A stretch of 64,000 nt of DNA from Marinilabilia salmonicolor JCM 21150 (lineage in GTDB: Bacteria > Bacteroidota > Bacteroidia > Bacteroidales > Marinilabiliaceae), in the NCBI RefSeq assembly GCF_000259075.1, contig NZ_AJKI01000001.1, positions 84,750 through 148,749 on the forward strand, written 5' to 3'. Positions 34,974 to 43,353 of this stretch are shown one piece after another. Under the pieces are notes generated by a model, which was not told where the DNA came from, searched no databases, and was given only the letters and a program-made list of their open reading frames with translations. Both the position numbers and the translations under genes were made by a program. The first letter of the stretch is position 1. Each line of letters begins with the position of its first letter.

Positions 34974-35354
34974 TTAAGCAAATTGGAAATGTAATGGCCC
35001 TGGCGGTGCCCGATCAGGATTATTACCGGGAAGAATTAATCCGGAAAGTCTGTTGAAATACGACGTTAGAATTTCTTTATCAAGACTGAAAGACAACGGA
35101 ATGATTGTGTTTCTTTCTGTTTGTTTTAAACAATGTTTTTGGCAGAGTTGACTTTTTTCAATGACTACTGTGTCAATGTTTTTTATCAGAAATGATTGTT
35201 CGTCTGAGGAAGGTATAGTACTAAGTTCCTTAAAACTATGGCACAATGATTCAGTGTCTTCTCCTTCGGCAGAATTGAATAAAAATGCCCAGGCAGAAAA
35301 AGCAATGATTAGGATGTATGGAAGATGTGTGGTAAAAAGTCCAAGTTGGAACAT
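34974..35354 (-). CDS. Small hypothetical protein with N-terminal signal/anchor
   Basis: This 126-residue protein has one strongly hydrophobic stretch near the N-terminus (LPYILIIAFSAWAFLFNS, about residues 11-28), probably a signal anchor. A charged, cysteine-containing middle follows (SLCHSF, SQLCQKHCLKQ), and then a C-terminus rich in proline (GNNPDRAPPGPLHF). The hydrophobic and charged pattern looks like a real exported protein, but the family is unknown. It lies alone on the minus strand, between the receptor gene and the amt promoter region. Confidence 0.55.
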   Translation of the reverse strand: MFQLGLFTTHLPYILIIAFSAWAFLFNSAEGEDTESLCHSFKELSTIPSSDEQSFLIKNIDTVVIEKSQLCQKHCLKQTERNTIIPLSFSLDKEILTSYFNRLSGLILPGNNPDRAPPGPLHFQFA

Positions 35355-35539
35355 ATCAAATCCTTTTCTGAAGTGCCAAAGGTATAAAAAATGCAGAATT
35401 TTTCGGAATTATGGTGCTGATATTTCTATGGTAAAGCTTTCAAGCGGACACCAGTGATTTGTACCAATATTAGATGGTGTTGATTTGTAACAACAGGTTG
35501 TCTCTGTTTTTGTCTGAGTTTAAAATTTGACGGGCCGTT

Positions 35540-35597
35540 ATTTTTTAGGGTCATTCCTTCTTTTATTGTATAAAACAAACAATGACCTCTAAAAAAT
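35540..35597. repeat. Inverted repeat upstream of the amt promoter
   Basis: ATTTTTTAGGGTCATT (35540-35555) and AATGACCTCTAAAAAAT (35581-35597) are near-perfect complements with one bulge and a 25-nt spacer. The position about 60-115 bp upstream of the -7 box would suit an activator site or an upstream terminator. Confidence 0.55.
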
Positions 35598-35653
35598 GGG
35601 GGGAGTAATGCAAGAAAAACTATAAAATGTTTTAAACACCCTCTTTAAATATG

Positions 35654-35661
35654 TATATTTG
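35654..35661 (+). promoter_or_regulatory. -7 box of amt
   Basis: TATATTTG matches TAnnTTTG. A TGTTTT element at 35629-35634 lies 19 bases upstream and could act as -33. Confidence 0.55.
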
Positions 35662-35722
35662 TCAAAAAAAATCCTGCGGGACTTTTTTAATAGTTAACTA
35701 ACCAGACATTAAAATTTAAACT

Positions 35723-37045
35723 ATGAGAAAACGATTGATGATGTTGGCTGCCTTTCTGGGTGTTGGAATTTTTTCCGCCATGGGAGCAGAAACACCGGAG
35801 ATTGACACCGGGGCTACCGCCTGGATGCTTACTTCCACAGCCCTGGTATTGTTGATGATTCCCGGACTAGCCATGTTTTATGGGGGATTGGTGAGATCCA
35901 AAAATGTATTGGGAACCATGATGCACAGCTTTGCAGCCATGGGGGTAATGAGTGTGCTTTGGGTAGCTGTCAGCTACAGTATGACTTTTGGAGAGAATAT
36001 ACTAGGAGGATGGATTGGCTGGAATCCTGACTATTTGTTCTTAAGAGGTATTGATCATACCATTATGGAGGAAGGAGTTCCGGAATATGTTTTTTCCATG
36101 TTTCAGGGAAAATTTGCGATTATTACTCCTGCACTACTTGCCGGTGCCGTGGCTGAACGTATAAAATTTAAAAGTTATTTATTGTTTATCACTCTTTGGG
36201 GGTTATTGGTTTACAATCCGCTCTGTCACTGGGTTTGGGCGCCCGATGGATTTTTATATAATCTGGGAGCCGATGGGGCCATTGATTTTGCCGGAGGTAC
36301 CGTTGTACATATATCTGCCGGAGTAAGTGGTTTAGTCGCTGCGCTCTATTTAGGTGCCCGTCGGGGATATCCACAACGTCAGATGCGTCCGAATAATTTA
36401 GTTATCACCCTGATTGGAGCAGGTTTGCTTTGGGTTGGCTGGTTTGGTTTTAATGCCGGCAGCAGTGTGTCTAGCGGACTAACAACTGCCCAGGCACTGA
36501 CTGCCACACAGGTTGCTGCTGCTGCTGGTGCACTGATGTGGATGGTTATCGAGTTGACGCATCAGGGAAAAGCTACCGCGTTGGGGTTTGCCAGTGGTAT
36601 CTTAGCAGGTTTGGTTGCGGTTACTCCTGCTGCGGGTGTGGTTCAACCTTCAGGAGCTCTTATTCTTGGAGCTGTGGCCTCTCTGATTTGCTACTTTGCT
36701 ATTCTTCTTAAGGACAAATGGGGCTACGATGACAGTTTGGATGCCTTTGGTGTTCATGGCGTGGGTGGTATTGTAGGAGCTTTATTGCTTGCATTTTTTA
36801 TTCGTCCCGAGTGGATGTCCAATGCTTCCGAACTCGCTGGAGGAATCTGGACAGCATGGGATCAGTTTGTTGTACAGGCTGCTGCTGTGGGCATTGCCAT
36901 TGTATATGCTTTGGTAGTTACCATAATACTGTTATGGATTGTGCAAAAAACCGTAGGGCTCAAATCCACACCTGAAGAAGAAATGCAGGGACTGGATCCT
37001 TCCTATCATGGAGAAAGAGGCTATGGAATGTTGAACCCTAATTAA
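35723..37045 (+). CDS. amt: Ammonium transporter
   Basis: This 440-residue protein begins with a cleavable signal peptide (MRKRLMMLAAFLGVGIFSAMGAE) followed by eleven hydrophobic segments. Amt family motifs are visible: MLTSTALVLLMIPGLAMFYGG, TVVHISAGVSGLVAAL with the first pore histidine and DAFGVHGVGGIVGALL with the second. The pore aromatic and histidine pair are intact. It conducts ammonium across the inner membrane and is gated by the PII protein encoded ten bases downstream. A consensus promoter box and an inverted repeat precede it. Confidence 0.95.
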   Translation: MRKRLMMLAAFLGVGIFSAMGAETPEIDTGATAWMLTSTALVLLMIPGLAMFYGGLVRSKNVLGTMMHSFAAMGVMSVLWVAVSYSMTFGENILGGWIGWNPDYLFLRGIDHTIMEEGVPEYVFSMFQGKFAIITPALLAGAVAERIKFKSYLLFITLWGLLVYNPLCHWVWAPDGFLYNLGADGAIDFAGGTVVHISAGVSGLVAALYLGARRGYPQRQMRPNNLVITLIGAGLLWVGWFGFNAGSSVSSGLTTAQALTATQVAAAAGALMWMVIELTHQGKATALGFASGILAGLVAVTPAAGVVQPSGALILGAVASLICYFAILLKDKWGYDDSLDAFGVHGVGGIVGALLLAFFIRPEWMSNASELAGGIWTAWDQFVVQAAAVGIAIVYALVVTIILLWIVQKTVGLKSTPEEEMQGLDPSYHGERGYGMLNPN

Positions 37046-37055
37046 TATCCGGATT

Positions 37056-37406
37056 ATGAAATTAATTACAGCTATTATACGAGAATCGCAACTCGACCAG
37101 GTGAGGGAATCATTGATTGCATCAGGAATTACACGTATTACCGTGAGTCGTGTTTCGGGTCATGGTGCTCAGCGAAAAGAAGAGATTTATCGTGGTAAAA
37201 GAATTGTACCTAATTTGATTCCTAAAATCAGAATTGATATTGCGGTTAATGAGGAATTTATAGATCCTACCATTGACGCCATTGTTGCCGCAGCACGTTC
37301 GCACAACGGTATTGATGGGGAAGTGGGAGATGGGAAAATATTTGTCACCCCGTTGGAACAGGTGGTGCGCATTCGTACCGGTGAAAGAGGCGGTGCCGCT
37401 ATTTGA
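37056..37406 (+). CDS. glnB: Nitrogen regulatory PII protein
   Basis: This 116-residue protein fits the PII family. It has the N-terminal MKLITAIIRESQLDQVRESL and a T-loop EEIYRGKRI with tyrosine 45, equivalent to the uridylylated Tyr51 of E. coli. The C-terminal signature DGEVGDGKIFVTPLEQVVRIRTGERG is the family's ATP-binding region. It is cotranscribed with amt, the usual arrangement for GlnK, which blocks the transporter when nitrogen is plentiful. The T-loop region is slightly shorter and more basic than in E. coli, as in other Bacteroidetes PII proteins. Confidence 0.95.
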   Translation: MKLITAIIRESQLDQVRESLIASGITRITVSRVSGHGAQRKEEIYRGKRIVPNLIPKIRIDIAVNEEFIDPTIDAIVAAARSHNGIDGEVGDGKIFVTPLEQVVRIRTGERGGAAI

Positions 37407-37423
37407 TGTTGAGATTTGAAAAG

Positions 37424-37462
37424 AAAACGGGGCTTCATTTTGGTATTGGAGCTCCGTTTTTT
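37424..37462 (+). terminator. Terminator of amt-glnB
   Basis: AAAACGGGGCTTC and GGAGCTCCGTTTT form an imperfect stem followed by a T-run. It lies 18 bases after the glnB stop. Confidence 0.8.
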
Positions 37463-37469
37463 TATGTTC

Positions 37470-37515
37470 TGAAACCCAACTCAAAACTCAGAACTCAACT
37501 TTCAACCCTCAACTC
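37470..37515. repeat. Low-complexity AACTC-type tract
   Basis: Short repeats of cccaactcaaaactc and aactttcaaccctc style lie between glnB and the tautomerase gene. They resemble the tracts at 29405, 32240 and 43250. Confidence 0.5.
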
Positions 37516-37860
37516 TCAAAACGTTCCCTTATTCCATCCCCAGAAACTTCTTGGGGCATCTGAAAATTCAATGTAAATGCGTGAGGCATCAATGCCCAGC
37601 TGGTTTTCAATGATGGTGGGTATCTCTTTGGCCAATGTTCCTGCCTGACCGTTGGTTAATCCAATACTCTTGATCTCCAGAAATGCGACATCTTCATCTG
37701 TGCCACCAAAGGTCATAGGTGTGGGTTGATCAAATTGCGTCATTACAAATTTCTCGTGCTTCTGCAGCGTTTCAGCAATTTGCGCTGAAGCGGCTTTTAG
37801 AAAGGTCGTTTGTGCCGTGATGTCAATGGCTTTGTTGGTGCTGATTTTTAGAAATGGCAT
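37516..37860 (-). CDS. MIF-like tautomerase family protein
   Basis: This 114-residue protein begins MPFLKISTNKAID, giving the N-terminal catalytic proline after methionine removal. The pattern TPMTFGGTDEDVAFLEIKSIG in the middle and SRIYIEFSDAPRSFWGWNKGTF at the end match macrophage-migration-inhibitory-factor / phenylpyruvate tautomerase relatives. These fold as trimers and carry out keto-enol tautomerisation; the physiological substrate in bacteria is unknown. It follows the mevalonate-kinase gene by four bases on the same strand and so is likely the last gene of the mevalonate operon. Its role there is unexplained. Confidence 0.85.
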   Translation of the reverse strand: MPFLKISTNKAIDITAQTTFLKAASAQIAETLQKHEKFVMTQFDQPTPMTFGGTDEDVAFLEIKSIGLTNGQAGTLAKEIPTIIENQLGIDASRIYIEFSDAPRSFWGWNKGTF

Positions 37861-37864
37861 TTTT

Positions 37865-38863
37865 TCAAGTTTTTATGGTTTTTCTTAAATCCTGATAAAC
37901 GGGGATGGTCTCCAGTCCGTTTTTATCCATGAATTTGCGGGTGGATTCATAATCTCTGGTAAATCCCAGAATGAATCCTCCGCCTCCCGAGCCACAAAGT
38001 TTTAAAAAATATTCCTGCGATGCAATGCCCTCCTCCCATAATGGATGAATCGATGAGGGAACCATAAGTGACAGATGTTCCTTTTGAAGTGAGGAGAGTT
38101 CCTTCAGACTTTGATAAAATTCTGTTTTATCATTGTTTATCAGGTTGTTGATGCAGCTGTTGTTTAAGGGTGTAAGTTGATGGTCAGTGAAATCGCGAAA
38201 AGCATCATTCTTGTCATAACTTGTCATAAAATGTTGTACCAGTGGGGCGGTTTTGCCCGGCTTTCCGCTGTTAATAAGAAAAATGGCATCCGATCTTTCT
38301 TTGTCGTAACGCGGGAGTCCTACTGGTTCAATATGATCCAGGTCTTTGAGTAGCAATGGATGTTTGAAGTAACAAATGAGGGGGTCTATACCGGAACTGG
38401 TGCCATGGAACCACGATTCCAGTTGTGAAAGCTGCTCTTTCAAAGATCGGATCTCCGAAGGTGTCATATTATCCCGGTCAGCAAAATTGTGACTGACATA
38501 TCGCTGAAAAAATGCTGCCACCAAAGCTCCGCTGCTGCCCAGTCCGTAGCCTTCAGGAATGGTCGATTCAAAATAGAGCCCGTTGTCCAGGTCTTCCTTG
38601 AGTTGTTCGGTGTTGAAATTGCTGAGCATTGAGTTGTCGTTGACCAGGGACTGCAAATAATACCAGAAATCATAAAGATGCTGATTGCTGCGCTGTGCAA
38701 ATGCCAGGTCTGTGTAACTGTCTTTGTTGGGGAATGCCAGTTGCCCGTTGAAATGAGCATAAGGGATGGTTAGCCCCATGGAGCCTTTGATGATGGTATA
38801 TTCGCCAAAGAGCATTATTTTGGAATAAAATATCTCGCCTGCTTCGTTCTGCATCTTCTTCAA
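37865..38863 (-). CDS. mvk: Mevalonate kinase (GHMP family)
   Basis: This 332-residue protein begins with FYSKIMLFGEYTIIKGSMGL, the N-terminal substrate strand of GHMP kinases. The phosphate-binding loop EGYGLGSSGALVAAFF is at about residue 100. A C-terminal glycine-rich motif KLCGSGGGGFILGF completes the set. The order of genes around it (mevalonate diphosphate decarboxylase upstream, HMG-CoA reductase further upstream) supports mevalonate as the substrate, although GHMP members are hard to separate by motif. The cytosolic enzyme makes 5-phosphomevalonate. Confidence 0.8.
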   Translation of the reverse strand: MKKMQNEAGEIFYSKIMLFGEYTIIKGSMGLTIPYAHFNGQLAFPNKDSYTDLAFAQRSNQHLYDFWYYLQSLVNDNSMLSNFNTEQLKEDLDNGLYFESTIPEGYGLGSSGALVAAFFQRYVSHNFADRDNMTPSEIRSLKEQLSQLESWFHGTSSGIDPLICYFKHPLLLKDLDHIEPVGLPRYDKERSDAIFLINSGKPGKTAPLVQHFMTSYDKNDAFRDFTDHQLTPLNNSCINNLINNDKTEFYQSLKELSSLQKEHLSLMVPSSIHPLWEEGIASQEYFLKLCGSGGGGFILGFTRDYESTRKFMDKNGLETIPVYQDLRKTIKT

Positions 38864-38866
38864 TCT

Positions 38867-39907
38867 TTAGGAATTTATTATTTTCTGTGGCCCTTTGCCC
38901 ACATAATCCCTGATGATACGGCTTTCTTCACACAAAGGTTGTAGCTCTTTTTCCTGCCATCCTGAAATTTCTTTTTGGTATTCATCAGGATACAAAAGGT
39001 GAATATTGGGGCCGGCATCCATGGTAAAGGAAACAGGGATGTCTTTTGTTTTTCGGAATTCCCTGATTTTTTCAATCAACAGGAGTGAGTTGGGGTGCAG
39101 CAGGGTGTAGGATGGGGTGCTGCTCATCATCAATGCATGTAGTGAAAGGGCTTCCGATTCTGCCAGCTCAATAAAACCTTCCAGATTGCCCGTTTCCAGG
39201 TATTTTAGGAGGTTGAGTGTGTTTTCATGCGCCTGATGAATTCTTCCGTTGCGATAGGGATGATGGTTCATCAGTGCATGTCCGGCAGAACTGCTAACGG
39301 GCTTCTTGTCACTTTTTAATATTAAGATATCATCGTGGAAATTTTGGAAAACAGCATCAATGGAAACCGGGACCGGCACGGCATAGTGGTCTGAGCTTTC
39401 CGGAATTTCCGTTAACCGACCCCACAGGTTCCAGCCACCGTAAACCGATCGTGCAGCACTTCCTGAGCCCAGGCGTGCCAACGAAGAGACCTCCGAAATA
39501 TCCAGCGGATTTTCAGGGGTTATTTGATGTTGTAAATCTGCCAGACAAAACGCCAGGGCACTCATGGCACTTGCCGAGGAAGCAATTCCTGTACTGTGTG
39601 GGAAAGTATTGCTGCTTTCAATCTTCAGAAAATGATCTTTTATCAGCGGAAGCCGGACCTGAGCCAACTCCAGAAATTTCCTGATTTTCTTATCGAAGCT
39701 TCCCCTCTCTTTTCCATCAAGCAGGAAAGTGAAACCTCCTTCTCTCGCTGGAGAGGCCGTAGCCTTTGTGGTCGTTGTGGCTTCGGAGAGAGAGAAACTG
39801 ATGGATGGATTGACAGGCTCCTGAACATCTCTTTTGCCCCAGTATTTTACAATGGCAATATTTGATGGGGTTTGCCATTTTGTGGTTGTTTGAGTGCTAT
39901 GTTGCAT
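38867..39907 (-). CDS. mvaD: Diphosphomevalonate decarboxylase
   Basis: This 346-residue protein starts with TKWQTPSNIAIVKYWGKRD, the characteristic N-terminus of the family, and includes the phosphate loop SSNTFPHSTGIASSASAMSA (about residues 100-119). Near residue 270 it has FTMDAGPNIHLLYPDEY, where the aspartate corresponds to the catalytic base. It converts mevalonate diphosphate to isopentenyl diphosphate with ATP. Its start overlaps the GHMP kinase stop by eleven bases, and the mevalonate-kinase gene follows after three bases, so it is part of one operon. Confidence 0.92.
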   Translation of the reverse strand: MQHSTQTTTKWQTPSNIAIVKYWGKRDVQEPVNPSISFSLSEATTTTKATASPAREGGFTFLLDGKERGSFDKKIRKFLELAQVRLPLIKDHFLKIESSNTFPHSTGIASSASAMSALAFCLADLQHQITPENPLDISEVSSLARLGSGSAARSVYGGWNLWGRLTEIPESSDHYAVPVPVSIDAVFQNFHDDILILKSDKKPVSSSAGHALMNHHPYRNGRIHQAHENTLNLLKYLETGNLEGFIELAESEALSLHALMMSSTPSYTLLHPNSLLLIEKIREFRKTKDIPVSFTMDAGPNIHLLYPDEYQKEISGWQEKELQPLCEESRIIRDYVGKGPQKIINS

Positions 39908-40844
39908 GATTCGTGTCTAATATTATGTCTGTCAGATTAAACAAGATGTTGAGGCCTTTTGTTTGAAAATATTTTTTTGTTTCGTCCGCCGATGTTTCTG
40001 ACAGGGCAAGAACAAAATCACCGCCCCAGGCTCCCAGTGATTTTACCTGTCCCGGGAAATCAGAAAACAGTCTTGACTGAACGGGTTCAATTCCCGTAAA
40101 ATGTCCTATCAGGAGTTCATGTTCGGCTATCAACTTCCTGAAATTGCTTTCTGAAGTTTCTGTTGACATTTGCTCAGAGATTTCTGAGATACGCTGAATC
40201 AAAGATGGCGTAATGTTGTTTGTTTTTGTATGCCTCCGGATGGCTTCAGCGGAACTTTGTTTCCGGTTGAGGTAAACTACCCACAGTTTATTCCTAAATG
40301 GGGATGCGAAAACTGTTTCTTCCGTTTTGGGTTGTTTATTTGTGACTGAATAGAAAAGCGGAGACTGATTTGTGGCACAGGCAATATCGTAACCTGAGCC
40401 TCCGAATGTTTTCTCCAGTAGCTTGTATGGATCCACAGCCATCCAGCGTGAGATATTACTGATAAGGGTTGAACTACTGCCCCAGCCCCATTCAGGAGCA
40501 AACTGCAGATGGGTGTTGACAGTGAGACCGGAAAAACCAATGGAACTTTTGGCGAGCTTACCGGCTTCAGTGAGAATTTCCTTTAATTTTGCGGCTTTGG
40601 CTTTATCGTTGGTATGTAATAATTCCAGTTGAGGGGTAAACCGGGCTTCAAACCAGTCTCCTTTGGGATGAGTTGCTTTCCATTGGAAATCAGCTCCGGA
40701 ATGTTCATTTATTTCCAGATTCTGCCCCAATCTTAAAGGTACTGCCAGTGCTTTGGCACCGTAGAGTACCAGGTATTCACCCGAGAGCAGTAATTTTCCG
40801 TTGGCATGAAATCTTAAAGGATTCCGGTTTTTTTCTTGTTGCAT
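39897..40844 (-). CDS. GYDIA-family GHMP kinase (candidate phosphomevalonate kinase)
   Basis: This 315-residue protein begins FHANGKLLLSGEYLVLYGAKAL, a GHMP N-terminus. The phosphate loop is PEWGWGSSSTLIS (about residue 117). The segment GGSGYDIACA names the Bacteroidetes GYDIA family. The gene lies between HMG-CoA reductase and mvaD, so the missing step it would fill is phosphorylation of 5-phosphomevalonate. The family assignment is strong; the substrate is inferred from the gene order. It overlaps mvaD by eleven bases. Confidence 0.88.
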   Translation of the reverse strand: MQQEKNRNPLRFHANGKLLLSGEYLVLYGAKALAVPLRLGQNLEINEHSGADFQWKATHPKGDWFEARFTPQLELLHTNDKAKAAKLKEILTEAGKLAKSSIGFSGLTVNTHLQFAPEWGWGSSSTLISNISRWMAVDPYKLLEKTFGGSGYDIACATNQSPLFYSVTNKQPKTEETVFASPFRNKLWVVYLNRKQSSAEAIRRHTKTNNITPSLIQRISEISEQMSTETSESNFRKLIAEHELLIGHFTGIEPVQSRLFSDFPGQVKSLGAWGGDFVLALSETSADETKKYFQTKGLNILFNLTDIILDTNHAT

Positions 40845-40845
40845 A

Positions 40846-42144
40846 CTATCTTTTCAAAAACTCTTTCACCTTTAATGCCGAAACCGTTTCATCCTTAAAA
40901 TGCTCCATTGCTGCTTTTTGCTCTTCTTCAGTTGCATTGAGCGACTTTAGCAAATTGGATAAATGCAGTTTCATGTGTCCTTTTTGAATGCCTGTGGTAA
41001 CCAGTGATGCTACTGCAGAAAAATTATTGGCCAATCCTGCGGCAGCTGCAATACCCATCAATTCGCTGGCAGATGGATTCCCCAGCATTTCAAGTGCCAG
41101 TGCAGCCATCGGGTGGAGTCGTGTCAGTCCGCCGACGGTGCCCAACGCCAGCGGTAAGGTCAATACCATCCTGAAGGTTGCATTATCAGTTATTTCACAG
41201 GCTGAGAGCGAACGGTACCTGCCGTCTTTTGAAGCCCATGCGTGACCTGCTGCTTCTGCAGCTCTGAAATCATTTCCGGTGGCTATCACCACTGCGTCTG
41301 TACCGTTGAATATTCCTTTGTTGTGGGTTACTGCACGGGAGGTATCTGACAGAGCTATGTCGGTGGCCTGTTTAAATTTTTGTGCAAATTCAGCAGGCTC
41401 CAGTCCTGCACTGTAAGCAGACAGAGCTTCAATGGGACATTCCACAGAAGTGGTCACCAGGCATTCTGTGGTATAATTGGACAGAATGGCCATGATAATT
41501 TCGGTGTCGCCGTATTGTTTGAAATCCTTGTTGGTATTAAAATACGCTTTTAGCGGCTCCTTCATCTCTTCAAGGCAGGAATTAATGAAATTGGCGCCCA
41601 TGCTGTCAACGGTTTCAAAACCTATTTGTAGTTGAAATATTCCATATTCCCCGTCCAGTGGTATTATTTCCATGGTTTGAATTCCGCCACCTCGCTTTTC
41701 CATATTGACAGTGAGAGGAGTGACTGCCTCGCGGAGTATCTCTTCCAACCCTTCCGGCAGTTCTTCGAAAAAGCTTTTTGGGCCATCCCATTTAAACCAT
41801 ATATGACCCTTCTTTAGGGTGTTGTGAATGTTGGTTTTAAATCCGCCGTTTTTTGCCCAGAAAGAGGCAGCCCTGCTGGCGGCAGCAACCACCGAACTTT
41901 CTTCAACCACCATGGGTACCACGTACATTTTATCGTTTATAAGAAAGTTGGGGGCCACACCAAAGGGTAAATAGAAATTGGACAGGGTATTTTCCGAAAA
42001 GTCATCAAAAAGTTCCTGCTGCTCAGGGTGCCGGAATGTCTCTAGTATTTCGGAGAAATTCTCAGGCAAATGAAAATGCTTCTTTAAAATTTCTGTTTTT
42101 TCCCCTCGTGATAGTTTGGAGAATCCTTTGATGATTTGATTCAT
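40846..42144 (-). CDS. mvaA: Hydroxymethylglutaryl-CoA reductase, class II
   Basis: This 432-residue protein shows class II features: EESSVVAAASRAASFW near residue 82, NKGIFNGTDAVVIATGNDFRAAEAAGHAWAS near 280 (catalytic lysine and aspartate of the family) and a C-terminal helical domain shorter than in eukaryotes. Class II enzymes were first known as degradative in Pseudomonas mevalonii but serve biosynthesis in many bacteria. Neighbouring genes for phosphorylation and decarboxylation point to biosynthesis. It starts the block of overlapping genes leading to mvaD and mevalonate kinase. No HMG-CoA synthase gene is visible in the window. Confidence 0.92.
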   Translation of the reverse strand: MNQIIKGFSKLSRGEKTEILKKHFHLPENFSEILETFRHPEQQELFDDFSENTLSNFYLPFGVAPNFLINDKMYVVPMVVEESSVVAAASRAASFWAKNGGFKTNIHNTLKKGHIWFKWDGPKSFFEELPEGLEEILREAVTPLTVNMEKRGGGIQTMEIIPLDGEYGIFQLQIGFETVDSMGANFINSCLEEMKEPLKAYFNTNKDFKQYGDTEIIMAILSNYTTECLVTTSVECPIEALSAYSAGLEPAEFAQKFKQATDIALSDTSRAVTHNKGIFNGTDAVVIATGNDFRAAEAAGHAWASKDGRYRSLSACEITDNATFRMVLTLPLALGTVGGLTRLHPMAALALEMLGNPSASELMGIAAAAGLANNFSAVASLVTTGIQKGHMKLHLSNLLKSLNATEEEQKAAMEHFKDETVSALKVKEFLKR

Positions 42145-42245
42145 GGATGTTATTTTGAAAAATTTAAATGAGTATAAAAGTGACTTTTGCCATTTTTTTC
42201 ATTCTTTAATAATGTAAGGTGTTTAGTTTCTGATAAATCGAGATT

Positions 42246-43238
42246 CTAATGGATTGGTCTCATGAAATTTTGCGCAATTCCCAATGCTTTCCTGAGTTGC
42301 TCTACAAAGCTTTGCAGTGTATGATATTCATCCATTGCATGTTTTAAAAAAGTGGAGCCCATTCCGAATACTGATTTTAACTTACTTTGGTGTGTCAGAT
42401 ACCAGCCATCAGGAACGTTGGTAATGCCACCGGAGATTATGAGTTGCTGACAATTGGTGGTATTTTTCTCCACAATGTCGTTAACAAAATCGGTCATCTC
42501 AGCAGCGGTATGACCGATTTTTCCGAATGCATCAAAGTGGGACGATTTATCTCCGGTTACTCTGGATAATTCCAGTTTTGAAAAATTGGTACCTCCCAAA
42601 GCACCGAATTCTATCGCTTCCACCGGAAGAGCCAGCAATCGTTGCAGACTCGCAGGGCCCATTCCTTGCCCCACTTCTTTGACAATGATGCGCAGGTTGG
42701 TTTTGGACAGAAAAGCTTCAATTGTGTCGATGGGCGGAACTTTCAGCACATCGCCTTCCGGCTGAAATGCCTCCTGAAGGGGATTTACGTGAACAATCAA
42801 CCCATCGGCCTGCAGTTTATGGACCAGCGCTTCAGCCTTGTTTTCCGTACCCGTTGCAATTAGTTTCTCAATCTGGGCAATTCCCAGATTGGCATAGAGT
42901 GGTGCTGAATCTCCCATATATTGACGCACATCAAAATCAGTGAAATGGGTATCATCATCTAACAATGAACGGCAGGAACCGAGCCCCATTCCCATTCCAA
43001 ACTCACCGCAGGCAGTAGCCAGATTTCGGTTAATAGTACCGGCTCGTTGCGTGCCCCCGGTCATGCTGCTCACCCAAATGGGCAACTTCATGGTTTTTCC
43101 GGCAAAATCAAATTTCTCAAACTGTCCGTCGTGATGGGCTGCCAGCATAGGCTCATAATGAAACCTACTGTCAGCATCCGTTGCAACAGTTCTCGAAGAG
43201 AATGCCAAATCGATATGGTCTTTTTTTCTGTCTGTCAT
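42246..43238 (-). CDS. fni: Isopentenyl-diphosphate delta-isomerase, type 2
   Basis: This 330-residue FMN enzyme starts with RKKDHIDLAF and has WVSSMTGGTQRAGTINRNLA (about residue 55), NPLQEAFQPEGD (about 154), IVKEVGQGMG (about 185) and EFGALGGTNFS. These are hallmarks of the fni family, the flavin- and NADPH-using isomerase typical of organisms with the mevalonate pathway. It interconverts IPP and DMAPP. It lies upstream of HMG-CoA reductase on the same strand, with a 100-bp gap that may hold a second promoter. Confidence 0.93.
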   Translation of the reverse strand: MTDRKKDHIDLAFSSRTVATDADSRFHYEPMLAAHHDGQFEKFDFAGKTMKLPIWVSSMTGGTQRAGTINRNLATACGEFGMGMGLGSCRSLLDDDTHFTDFDVRQYMGDSAPLYANLGIAQIEKLIATGTENKAEALVHKLQADGLIVHVNPLQEAFQPEGDVLKVPPIDTIEAFLSKTNLRIIVKEVGQGMGPASLQRLLALPVEAIEFGALGGTNFSKLELSRVTGDKSSHFDAFGKIGHTAAEMTDFVNDIVEKNTTNCQQLIISGGITNVPDGWYLTHQSKLKSVFGMGSTFLKHAMDEYHTLQSFVEQLRKALGIAQNFMRPIH

Positions 43239-43249
43239 TTTTATGAGTT

Positions 43250-43352
43250 CTGAGTTTCGTGTTCTGGGTTTCGTGTTCTGGGTTCTGAGTTTCGTGTTCT
43301 GGATTCTGGGTTTTGAGTTTCAAGTTCCCAACCTCCAACTCTGAACTCCCAA
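43250..43352. repeat. Degenerate tandem repeat of TTCTGGGTTTCGTG-type units
   Basis: Units such as gagtttcgtgttctgg and gggttttgagtttcaag recur about seven times between the isomerase and dehydrogenase genes. It resembles the short low-complexity tracts at 29405, 32240 and 37470. Confidence 0.7.
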
Positions 43353-43353
43353 C

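Larger units (their letters stand above)
35355..35722. other. Intergenic region before amt
   Basis: It contains a 16-bp-arm inverted repeat (35540-35597) and a consensus -7 box (35654-35661). No gene is visible. Confidence 0.6.

Noticed and set aside
35540..35597. Riboswitch before amt
   Set aside because: The inverted repeat lies upstream of the -7 box, so it would not be part of the amt transcript.
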